64,000 nucleotides of DNA from an uncultured Tateyamaria sp. (GTDB lineage: Bacteria; Pseudomonadota; Alphaproteobacteria; Rhodobacterales; Rhodobacteraceae): contig NZ_CANNCF010000005.1 in NCBI RefSeq assembly GCF_947503045.1, positions 173,085 through 237,084 on the forward strand. Direction: 5' to 3'. Position 1 is the stretch's first letter. Every line of letters starts with the position of its first letter. Positions 44,827 to 52,236 of the stretch are shown here, in pieces. The position numbers were made by a program, and so were the translations under genes. The notes beneath the pieces were generated by a model. That model had not been told where the DNA came from and did no database searches. It was given only the letters and a program-made list of their open reading frames with translations.

Positions 44827-45258
44827 ATGACAGCGCAGGGCCTCGAAGTGATCGATCAGAGCGTTCATTTGACCCATGAGTGGATCAACGAGTTGGCAGG
44901 GCGGTTGGACTGGACCTCGAAGCGCTCTGCTTTGCGGCTGATGCGCGTGACCTTGCACCGCATCTGCGACCATCTGCTGGTCGATGAGGTGGCCCAGTTT
45001 TCTGCGCAACTGCCGGTCCTGATCCGCGGTTTCTACTATGAAGGTTGGGTGCCCAAGAATACGCCGATCCGGGAAAGACGGGTGGCGGATTTCACCGCCT
45101 TCATCGGCCACCATATGGCGGACACGGCAGAGTATCGCGGCGGCGAGGACATCAGGTGTGTGTTCGATTTGCTCAACGCCCGGATCAGCCGGGGCGAAGT
45201 GGAGGATGTCCGCGCAAATCTGCCGGAAGATCTACGTGACCTGTGGCCCCGGCCTTGA
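44827..45258 (+). CDS. DUF2267-family protein
   Basis: A 143-residue soluble protein. Patterns WINELAGRLDW, LRLMRVTLHRICDHL, QFSAQLPVLIRGFYYEGW and DVRANLPEDLRDLW fit DUF2267, a helical repeat family of unknown function commonly encoded near stress proteins. AAAGGAGACG precedes the ATG, 21 bases after the upstream gene, so cotranscription is likely. Confidence 0.85.
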   Translation: MTAQGLEVIDQSVHLTHEWINELAGRLDWTSKRSALRLMRVTLHRICDHLLVDEVAQFSAQLPVLIRGFYYEGWVPKNTPIRERRVADFTAFIGHHMADTAEYRGGEDIRCVFDLLNARISRGEVEDVRANLPEDLRDLWPRP

Positions 45259-45326
45259 ACGGATGAAAGCCACACAAACCTTGCGAGGCTTTCCCGGCTT
45301 GTCCCTGCAGCACAAATCCTTGCAGA

Positions 45327-46001
45327 TCAGTCGTCGCTGCCTTCCGCAAGGCCTCGCAAGGCGGTTGGGCGTTGAATGATGATCGTGTGAATGTTGTGGA
45401 TCGCGATGATCTGGCTTTTGCGCAGCTGGGTGAATGTGCGGCTGACGGTCTCTGTGGTCAGTCCCAAAAAATCGGCAATGTCAGACCGGCTCATCGGCAG
45501 GTTGATCTGGCGGTAGGCACCCAGATCCTCACCAACCCGGTCCGACAGAACGGACAAAAACGAGGCCAGCTTTTCCGTCGCCGATTTGCGCCCCAGCATC
45601 ATGAAATGATCCTGCATCGCGCTGATTTCGCGCAAAGCGGCCTGCAACAAGGCGCGGTGCAATTCAGGATCACCCTCACCGTTTTCCAGATGGGACCGGC
45701 GGAACGGTTGTAGGCGCACATCCGTGAGGGCCTCGCAATCGGTGTGATGCAACCCCGCCGCCGGAAATCCCACGATGTCGCCGGGATAGCCAAAGGCGAT
45801 GACCTGCCGGCGACCATCTGCCAACAGCCGGGTCAGACGCAGCACGCCGCTGGTGACCTGGTACAACCATTCGACCTCGTCGCCTTCGAAATACAGGTAT
45901 GCACCCGGTTTCAGGCGTGCTTCGGCGGCTTTTGGCGCGCTGCAGGCAAGGGGTGCGGTGGACGGGAAGGGGGCAATGTCGCATGGTATCGTGACATACA
46001 T
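45327..46001 (-). CDS. Crp/Fnr-family regulator, FixK-like
   Basis: A 224-residue regulator. The cyclic-nucleotide-binding-like domain is followed by a C-terminal HTH reading FLGLTTETVSRTFTQL. The Glu-x-x-Ser-Arg recognition residues match FNR and FixK proteins that bind TTGAT-N4-ATCAA. Only three Cys (about positions 7, 20 and 89) are present without FNR spacing, so an iron-sulfur cluster is unlikely. A strong GGAGG precedes the ATG. It is divergent from the response regulator gene, a layout that recalls FixLJ-FixK control. Confidence 0.92.
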   Translation of the reverse strand: MYVTIPCDIAPFPSTAPLACSAPKAAEARLKPGAYLYFEGDEVEWLYQVTSGVLRLTRLLADGRRQVIAFGYPGDIVGFPAAGLHHTDCEALTDVRLQPFRRSHLENGEGDPELHRALLQAALREISAMQDHFMMLGRKSATEKLASFLSVLSDRVGEDLGAYRQINLPMSRSDIADFLGLTTETVSRTFTQLRKSQIIAIHNIHTIIIQRPTALRGLAEGSDD

Positions 46002-46171
46002 CTGGCAGACCTCCGGTTAGTCGAGGTCACCTTGATCCGCCTGTGTAATCTGAATTATTGTGCATGTGGTGTTTTTTGTATCGTTTTGTAACGCGCAGAT
46101 CCGGCACGGGGTTTGCGGGCGGGCGGTTGAGTGTTTCGGTGCGCCGCACAAACACGCGAAAAGAGATCGGA

Positions 46172-46936
46172 ATGAAAGATCAGACAGTCCTCGTGGTCGA
46201 GGACGATCCCAAGATCAGCAACCTGTTGCGCAACGTGCTTGAGGATGAGGGCGCGCGCGTCGTCGAGGCGGAAACCGCCACCGAGGTCATGCGCATTCTC
46301 GCAGAGATGCCTGTCGGTCTGGTCACGCTTGATCTTCAACTGGGGGCTGACAACGGGGTCGACATCGCCCGCCAGATTCGCGCGGCGTCAAACGTGCCCA
46401 TCATCATGGTGACCGGCAAGGACGACGTGATTGACCGCGTTGTCGGGCTCGAAGTTGGCGCCGACGACTACATCACCAAACCCTTTCATGTGCGCGAATT
46501 TATTGCCCGTGTGCGCAGTGTCCTGCGCAGGTCCGCCACTGCGGCTATGGGGGCGGGCGCGCCGATCCGTGACGGGCAATCCGAACGGGCACAGTTCTGT
46601 TTCGATGGCATGACAGCCTTTCCCGACCGGCTTGAGCTGATCGACCGCGAGGATGCGTCCTGCGATCTGACCAGCGGAGATTTCAAACTGCTCAGCGTGT
46701 TTCTCAACAGCCCCAAGCGGGTGCTGTCGCGGGACCAGCTGATGGACCGGACCGGCGGCACGGAATGGAGCCCGCTGGATCGCACCATCGACAATCAGGT
46801 CGCGCGTCTGCGCAAAAAGATCGAGCGTGATCCGTCAAACCCCAAACTGATCAAGACGGTGCGCGGTGTGGGGTATACGTTCGCCTGCGATGTGGAGGCC
46901 GTTCAGCCCTCAACGGTTCCAGCCAAAAGCGCCTGA
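46172..46936 (+). CDS. OmpR-family two-component response regulator
   Basis: A 254-residue protein. Receiver domain residues 1-120 have VVEDDPKIS, the phospho-acceptor Asp in LVTLDLQLGAD, MVTGKDD and ADDYITKPF. The C-terminal winged helix (about 150-240) ends RLRKKIERDP and TVRGVGYTF. I chose ATG 46172; longer forms lack homology. Its 3' end overlaps the convergent PAS kinase gene by 34 bases, so the kinase is the likely partner. Confidence 0.94.
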   Translation: MKDQTVLVVEDDPKISNLLRNVLEDEGARVVEAETATEVMRILAEMPVGLVTLDLQLGADNGVDIARQIRAASNVPIIMVTGKDDVIDRVVGLEVGADDYITKPFHVREFIARVRSVLRRSATAAMGAGAPIRDGQSERAQFCFDGMTAFPDRLELIDREDASCDLTSGDFKLLSVFLNSPKRVLSRDQLMDRTGGTEWSPLDRTIDNQVARLRKKIERDPSNPKLIKTVRGVGYTFACDVEAVQPSTVPAKSA

Positions 46937-48453
46937 AGACGCGTTGCCAATTCTGATTGGCGGTAGGGTTTGTGCAGGATGTCAAAGGGCGTGTCATGCG
47001 CCATCGACCCGGTGACCACGTCACTGGCATATCCCGAGGTGAGTAACACTTTGAGCTTGGGAAATTCAGCCGCGATCTTCGCTGCCAGATCATAGCCGTT
47101 CAGCCCGCCCGGCATTACGAGATCAGAGAACACCACGTCGACCTGCGTGCCGCCCTTCAGCATCGCATAGGCCTGATCGCCGCTTTCCGCCTCAAGGGTT
47201 GCAAATCCCAGATCGCGAATGCGCTCGATCGACAGTTGGCGCACGCGCGCGTTGTCCTCGACGATCAGAATCGTCTCGCCGTTGCCACGGGGCGGGGTCT
47301 GTTTTTCGCCTGTTGTGTGACCGGCGCTGCCTGTCGTGGACTCCTCAACCAAGGCGGGGAAATAGAGACCGAAACTCGAACCCAGACCAAGCTCGCTATA
47401 AAGCGTGACGTGACCACCGGATTGGCGGACAAAGCCATAGACCATCGCCAGTCCCAATCCCGTGCCGCCTGTGTCTGCCTTGGTGGTAAAGAACGGCTCG
47501 AACGCGCGGCGCTGCGCCTCGATGCTCATGCCCGCACCATCGTCGCTGATAGACAGCCGCACGTATTCCCCCGGCGCGATATCGGTTTCCTGCGCCATAT
47601 AGCTGTCGTCGATGGTGACATTGGCGATGGATACCAGCAACTCTCCCCCCGCACCCATCGCATCGCGGGCATTCAGCGCGAGGTTCATCAGGGCGGATTG
47701 CAGTTGAACCGGGTCGATCATTACCGGCGCAAGGTCCTCGGCAAAATCGGACTGAATCCGATAGGTCGCCCCGATGGTCCGTTTGAGCAGGGAGAGGGTG
47801 TTGGCACATAGTTCGCGCAGGTCGGATTTGACCGGTTTGAGATTGCTCTGCCGGGCAAAGACCATCAACCGCGTCGTCAGGTCAGCGCCCATTTCGGCAG
47901 AGGCCAGCGCGTCCTTGATCAACGGCATCTGGCGCTCATCCGCGCCGCGCATCTCGAGCAATTCCAGATTGCCCATGATCACGGTCAGCAGGTTGTTGAA
48001 ATCGTGGGCGATGCCACCGGTCAACGCGCCAATGGCATCAAGGCGCTGCGAGCGGGCCAGTGCATCCTCGGTTGCCTTGCGGTGGGTGCGGTCATGCAGG
48101 ATTGCGATAAACAGGCGCTTGCCCTCGACCCGCGAATGGCCCACGGACAGGTGCAGCGGGAACACGGTACCGTCCTTGCGCTGCCCCTCAACGTCGCGGC
48201 CGATGTCGATGATCCGCTTTTCGCCCGTCTTGATGTGGTGGGACATGAACCCGTCGTGCAATGCGGCCAGGGCCTTGGGCATCAGAATGTTGACGCTCTG
48301 GCCCAGCATGTCGGCCACGTCGAATTGGAACATGCGCGCGGCAGCGGCGTTTGTGCGCAATATCTTACCTGCCTGATCCGAAACAACTATCGCATCCACC
48401 GCCGCGTCCATGATGGCATGCAAGACGGCACTATCGGTTGCAGTATCGGCCAT
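46903..48453 (-). CDS. Soluble PAS-domain hybrid histidine kinase, FixL-like
   Basis: A 516-residue kinase without membrane segments. The PAS domain (about 10-125) resembles FixL: LMPKALAALHDGF, TGEKRIIDIGRDVEGQRKDGTVFPLHLSVG. The HDGF His and the IGR Arg align with heme-pocket residues of FixL, so oxygen sensing is possible but unproven. HisKA follows (GGIAHDFNNLLTVIMG), then HATPase (NLALNARDAMG, GTGLGLAMVYGF), then a C-terminal receiver (VVFSDLVMPGG). An FNR box lies 59 bases upstream of the start. Confidence 0.92.
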   Translation of the reverse strand: MADTATDSAVLHAIMDAAVDAIVVSDQAGKILRTNAAAARMFQFDVADMLGQSVNILMPKALAALHDGFMSHHIKTGEKRIIDIGRDVEGQRKDGTVFPLHLSVGHSRVEGKRLFIAILHDRTHRKATEDALARSQRLDAIGALTGGIAHDFNNLLTVIMGNLELLEMRGADERQMPLIKDALASAEMGADLTTRLMVFARQSNLKPVKSDLRELCANTLSLLKRTIGATYRIQSDFAEDLAPVMIDPVQLQSALMNLALNARDAMGAGGELLVSIANVTIDDSYMAQETDIAPGEYVRLSISDDGAGMSIEAQRRAFEPFFTTKADTGGTGLGLAMVYGFVRQSGGHVTLYSELGLGSSFGLYFPALVEESTTGSAGHTTGEKQTPPRGNGETILIVEDNARVRQLSIERIRDLGFATLEAESGDQAYAMLKGGTQVDVVFSDLVMPGGLNGYDLAAKIAAEFPKLKVLLTSGYASDVVTGSMAHDTPFDILHKPYRQSELATRLQALLAGTVEG

Positions 48454-48511
48454 GACAGGTGTCCCTTTTGACTGACCCTGCCAAATGCTGCGCCTGTGGC
48501 GCAAGCTGGAA

Positions 48512-48525
48512 TTGATATGCATCAA
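48512..48525. promoter_or_regulatory. Perfect FNR/FixK box
   Basis: TTGAT-ATGC-ATCAA equals the full consensus and is completely palindromic. It lies between the divergent PAS kinase (59 bases) and universal stress protein (113 bases) genes. Confidence 0.8.
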
Positions 48526-48637
48526 GGGTCGTCGATTTTGCCGTGACAAAGCTCGGGAAGACATAGTGGGGACCTGTCCCGCATCGGCGTGCGCGCACGT
48601 TTTTTGCAGGCTAGGGCATCATCAAAGGAAAAAGACC

Positions 48638-49084
48638 ATGTTCACAAACATCATCGTTGGCCTGGACGGCTCGCAGAAATCCAAGGATGCGGCCCGGATC
48701 GCTTTTGATCTTGGCAAGTATTATTCGGGTACTGTGACGCTGGTTCATGTCCCGCATGCGGAAACGGCCGCCTTCGTGGTTGGCGCGGTTTCGGGTTATC
48801 GCGCGGCAATCACCTTGCCGAGCTTTGACGAGATCGAAAAGGCAGGGCAGCATGTTCTGGACGAGGTTCTGGCCATCGCCGCCGACCTGGGGTTTGAAAA
48901 GGTCAAAACCCATATGCCGCATGGCGAGGCGGCCACCGAACTGCTGCAGCATGCGGAAGAGATCGGTGCCGACCTGATCGTGACTGGGCGTCGCGGACTC
49001 AGCGGCCTGTCCAGTCTGGTTCTTGGCAGCACAACCCAGCGCATCAATCACCTTGCGAAATGTGCTTGCCTGTCAGTGGTTTAA
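48638..49084 (+). CDS. Universal stress protein, single Usp domain
   Basis: A 148-residue UspA protein with the ATP-binding signature VTGRRGLSGLSSLVLGSTT near the C-terminus and NIIVGLDGSQ at the start. AAAGGAAAAAG precedes the ATG at 48638; upstream in-frame starts are unsupported. ATP-binding members of this class often act as dimeric dormancy or energy-stress regulators. Confidence 0.94.
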   Translation: MFTNIIVGLDGSQKSKDAARIAFDLGKYYSGTVTLVHVPHAETAAFVVGAVSGYRAAITLPSFDEIEKAGQHVLDEVLAIAADLGFEKVKTHMPHGEAATELLQHAEEIGADLIVTGRRGLSGLSSLVLGSTTQRINHLAKCACLSVV

Positions 49085-49180
49085 AGTTTTCGGCGTTTCC
49101 TGCCTTAGGTCGCTTTCAAATTGCCTAGGGATCGGAGTCTTGTTCATTCCGCGCTCAATCAAACCCGTTTGTGCCGTCAT

Positions 49181-50332
49181 CTACGAGGATTCGGCGGTGC
49201 CCCTCTGATCTTGCCTCAGCGTTTCTGCTGTCAGGCCGTGGGTCAAATCGGACAATGTCATCACCCCCTTCAGGCTGTGCTCAGACACAACGAGGAATTT
49301 TCGACGCCCCGTCTGCCTGATCCTATTCAGTATGTCCGGCAGGGACGTGTCAGGCGTCACCATCACGTCGTCCCGCAGACCGACGAAAACGTCGCCCACG
49401 CGGGTGCTGGCCCAGTTTTCCCGATCAATGCCGGACAGCACCAAACGGTCGATATGGCCCAACAACACCGACCCCTCCACGACGGGCACGAAACTGACAT
49501 TGTGGCGCAGCATGATCTGATTGACCAAGGCGGCAAGGGTCGTTTCGGGGCTGACGGTGATCGGGTCACGGGTCATCAACGTCTCGACGTCCTGCCCCTC
49601 CAACACCGATTTTGTCAGTTGCGCCGTGTAGGCCGCGCGCGCCGCCATCAGGACAAAGCCGCCGATCAACATCTGCCACAGGCCGACGACAAGCGCGCCC
49701 TGAAACATGGCCGTGATCCCAAGCGCCATCAGGAAATACGCAAAGAACGTGCCGGATCGCGTGGCTGTGCGCGTCGCCGCCAGAACGTCGCCAGAACGAT
49801 GCCAGAGATAGGCCCGCAACACGCGACCGCCATCCAGCGGAAAGGCGGGCACCATGTTGAACAAGGCCAGCAGCAGATTGATCAGCGCCAGATAGGACAG
49901 AATTTCGACACTCGCCGACCCAAGGCCCGTCAGGCTGGCCACTCCGGACATGCCCCAGAAACCGAACGCTAAAACAAACGAGACCAGCGGACCGGCAAGT
50001 GCAATCCACAGCTCGCTGAGCCCCGATTTCGGCTCGGCCTCAAGTTCGGCCACCCCGCCGAACAGGAACAATGTGATGGATTTGATTGGCACCCCCAAGT
50101 GGCGGGCGACAATGGAATGGGCCAATTCGTGCACCAGTAGCGACGCAAACAGACCCAGCATCGCGATGACCGCCATCGCAAGATAGGCATGGTCCGAATG
50201 GCCCGGCACCGCGTCAGGAAAATACTGCTGCGACAGGCTCCAGGTGATCAGGGCCGCAATGATCAGCCAACTCGGATCGATCCTGATATCGAATGTGTTG
50301 ATGGAAAAGAGTTTTACGGAGCTTGCGAACAT
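49181..50332 (-). CDS. Site-2 protease (M50 family) with two CBS domains
   Basis: A 383-residue membrane protease. Zinc-site motifs are HELAH (near residue 68) and NMVPAFPLDGGR (near residue 155). About six membrane segments occupy residues 15-240 and two CBS motifs follow at about 245-370 (LMTRDPITVSPETTL, VFVGLRDDVMVTPDTSL). This is the Rip3/SpoIVFB-CBS architecture, in which CBS domains sense adenine nucleotides. I chose ATG 50332. A palindrome lies 50 bases upstream. Confidence 0.93.
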   Translation of the reverse strand: MFASSVKLFSINTFDIRIDPSWLIIAALITWSLSQQYFPDAVPGHSDHAYLAMAVIAMLGLFASLLVHELAHSIVARHLGVPIKSITLFLFGGVAELEAEPKSGLSELWIALAGPLVSFVLAFGFWGMSGVASLTGLGSASVEILSYLALINLLLALFNMVPAFPLDGGRVLRAYLWHRSGDVLAATRTATRSGTFFAYFLMALGITAMFQGALVVGLWQMLIGGFVLMAARAAYTAQLTKSVLEGQDVETLMTRDPITVSPETTLAALVNQIMLRHNVSFVPVVEGSVLLGHIDRLVLSGIDRENWASTRVGDVFVGLRDDVMVTPDTSLPDILNRIRQTGRRKFLVVSEHSLKGVMTLSDLTHGLTAETLRQDQRGTAESS

Positions 50333-50381
50333 GATCAGGCCTATCCTTAAGGCGATCCTAGCCTGCAAGACTTGCAATGCA

Positions 50382-50395
50382 TTGACTTTGCTCAA
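50382..50395. promoter_or_regulatory. FNR/FixK-type box
   Basis: TTGAC-TTTG-CTCAA fits TTGA-N6-TCAA. It lies 50 bases upstream of the M50 protease start. Confidence 0.6.
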
Positions 50396-50401
50396 GTAAG
50401 A

Positions 50402-51118
50402 TCAGCCAGGGTGGAACAAGCCGCCGACGCCATAGGCCAATAGTGCAGCGACCCCGCCGATCAACAGCGTCTCGGCGCCTGACCTCCACCATTTGGCCAA
50501 GGACCAGCGGCTCTTTCCGGCCCCGATCAGAAAGAAGGTGATCAGCGTTGCGCAGACGGACAGGGCAAACGGGTCGTGCAGGCCAAAGACAAACGGGATC
50601 AGGGGCACGGCGCCCGCCATCAGAAACGCGGCAAAAGTGGCCAGTGCCGCGCGCAAGGGGTTGGGATCATCTCGCGTCAGACCGTATTCATCCGTCAGCA
50701 TCAGAGCGATCCAATTCTCCTCGTTTTGTGCAATCGCGGCCGTGGCTTGCGTCAAAACGATGCCGGACAATCCGCGCAAGGCAAGGATTTGGCGCAATTC
50801 CTCCATCTCGCCTTCGCGATGGTTGGCGATGTGACGTTGTTCGATTTGGATGATGCGTTTGCGGTCATCCAGTTCGGCCTTGGTTCCGGAATAGTTGCTG
50901 GCGGCCATGGAAAACCCGTCGGCCAGAATGTTTGCCAGCCCAAGCGCGACGATGATGCTGTGCGACAACCCGGCGCCTTCCACCCCTGCGACAATGGCAA
51001 AGGTCGTCACCGCGCCGTCGATCCCGCCGTAGATCATATCCTTTAACGGGCTGTAGCGCTGACCTTCGGACAGGCGACGCGTGATCTCTTGCGGGCTGTG
51101 CCCATGCTCAATGGTCAT
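50402..51118 (-). CDS. VIT1/CCC1-family iron or manganese transporter
   Basis: A 238-residue protein of the vacuolar iron transporter family. It shows the first membrane segment with DMIYGGIDGAVTTFAIVAG, then LGLANILADGFSMAASNY, the cytoplasmic helical metal-binding stretch, and three C-terminal membrane segments. It would move ferrous iron or manganese across the inner membrane. Divergent from the cation exchanger with a palindrome between them. Confidence 0.92.
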   Translation of the reverse strand: MTIEHGHSPQEITRRLSEGQRYSPLKDMIYGGIDGAVTTFAIVAGVEGAGLSHSIIVALGLANILADGFSMAASNYSGTKAELDDRKRIIQIEQRHIANHREGEMEELRQILALRGLSGIVLTQATAAIAQNEENWIALMLTDEYGLTRDDPNPLRAALATFAAFLMAGAVPLIPFVFGLHDPFALSVCATLITFFLIGAGKSRWSLAKWWRSGAETLLIGGVAALLAYGVGGLFHPG

Positions 51119-51151
51119 GGCCGGACGATAGGATACGGCATCGACAGGCGA

Positions 51152-51165
51152 TTGAGGAAAATCAA
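51152..51165. promoter_or_regulatory. FNR/FixK-type box
   Basis: TTGAG-GAAA-ATCAA fits TTGA-N6-TCAA with one perfect half-site. It lies midway between divergent VIT1-family and exchanger genes, about 34 bases from each start. Confidence 0.6.
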
Positions 51166-51198
51166 GGGCATGGGCGCAGATCTCGCTAACCCAATGCG

Positions 51199-52236
51199 AT
51201 GCACATTCCCGTCACAACGCTTGGTCAAAGTCTGCTGGTCTTCGCGGCCTGCGCGGCTTGCGTGTGGATTGCGGGCGCGCGCCTTGCCTACACGGCGGAC
51301 GCGCTGGCGGACCGGTTCCGGCTGGCCAAGTCGCTGGTCGGCCTGTTGCTGTTGTCGCTCGCCACGTCTTTGCCCGAAGTTGCAACGACGCTGACTGCAG
51401 CCGCGCAGCAAGCACGCGATCTGGTGCTGAACAACCTTTTTGGCGGGATTGCCTTGCAGACGGCCATTCTGGCGATGTCGGATTTCTGGGCGCGCGGCCC
51501 GATCACCAATTATCCACGCAAGGCCAATCACGCGCTCGAAGCGACGTTGCTGGTGCTGCTCTTGTCGGTTGCGTTGATCGTCACCAATCTGGGCGAGACT
51601 TTTGTGATTGCGGGGGTTGGTCTGGGCAGCATTGCCATCGGTGTGATCTATTGCGGTGCCATCTGGTTGTTGCGGCGCTATGACGACAGCAGCGATTGGG
51701 TGCCTGTCGATCTGCCCGATCCCGATCCGCTGGCCTTTCCTGCCCCGACTGGGCTGAATGATGCGGGGAACGCCGCGCTGATCTGGCAGGCGGCTGCGGC
51801 CTGCCTTGCCATTCTCGTCTTTGGTCTGCTGTTGGTCGTCTTTGCCGAGCGGATTGCGGATCAGTCGGGACTGGGCACCGGGTTTGTCGGGGTCACGCTG
51901 CTGGCGGCGGCAACCTCTCTGCCTGAGCTGACAACCAGCATCGCCGCCGTGCGCATCGGGGCCTACACAATGGCAATTTCAAACATCTTTGGCAGCAATC
52001 TGATCATGCTGGTGTTGGTCCTGCCGGCGGATATGCTGTTTCGCGCCGGGCCGATCCTGCAAGACACATCACGCACCGTCAGCCTTGCACTGGCCTTTGG
52101 GCTGGCGGTCACCGCCATTTTTCTCACTGGGCTGATCGTGCGGCGCAAGCCGCGGCTGGGTGAGTTTGGGCTGGACTCCATTCTGGTTCTGCTGACCTTT
52201 CTAGGAAGTCTTGTGGCCTATTACGTCGCGCGGTAG
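51199..52236 (+). CDS. Sodium/calcium exchanger family (CaCA) membrane protein
   Basis: A 345-residue protein with two inverted halves. The alpha repeats are SLATSLPEVATTLTAA (near residue 55) and AAATSLPELTTSIAAVRIG (near residue 235), followed by SNIFGSNLIMLVL. About ten membrane segments. It would exchange calcium or another divalent cation for sodium or protons. Its end overlaps the convergent P-type ATPase gene by 36 bases. Confidence 0.92.
   Translation: MHIPVTTLGQSLLVFAACAACVWIAGARLAYTADALADRFRLAKSLVGLLLLSLATSLPEVATTLTAAAQQARDLVLNNLFGGIALQTAILAMSDFWARGPITNYPRKANHALEATLLVLLLSVALIVTNLGETFVIAGVGLGSIAIGVIYCGAIWLLRRYDDSSDWVPVDLPDPDPLAFPAPTGLNDAGNAALIWQAAAACLAILVFGLLLVVFAERIADQSGLGTGFVGVTLLAAATSLPELTTSIAAVRIGAYTMAISNIFGSNLIMLVLVLPADMLFRAGPILQDTSRTVSLALAFGLAVTAIFLTGLIVRRKPRLGEFGLDSILVLLTFLGSLVAYYVAR

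Noticed and set aside
46031-46044. TTGAT half-site between the FixK-like and response regulator genes
   Set aside because: The second half (CCTGTG) does not match ATCAA, so it is not counted as an FNR box.
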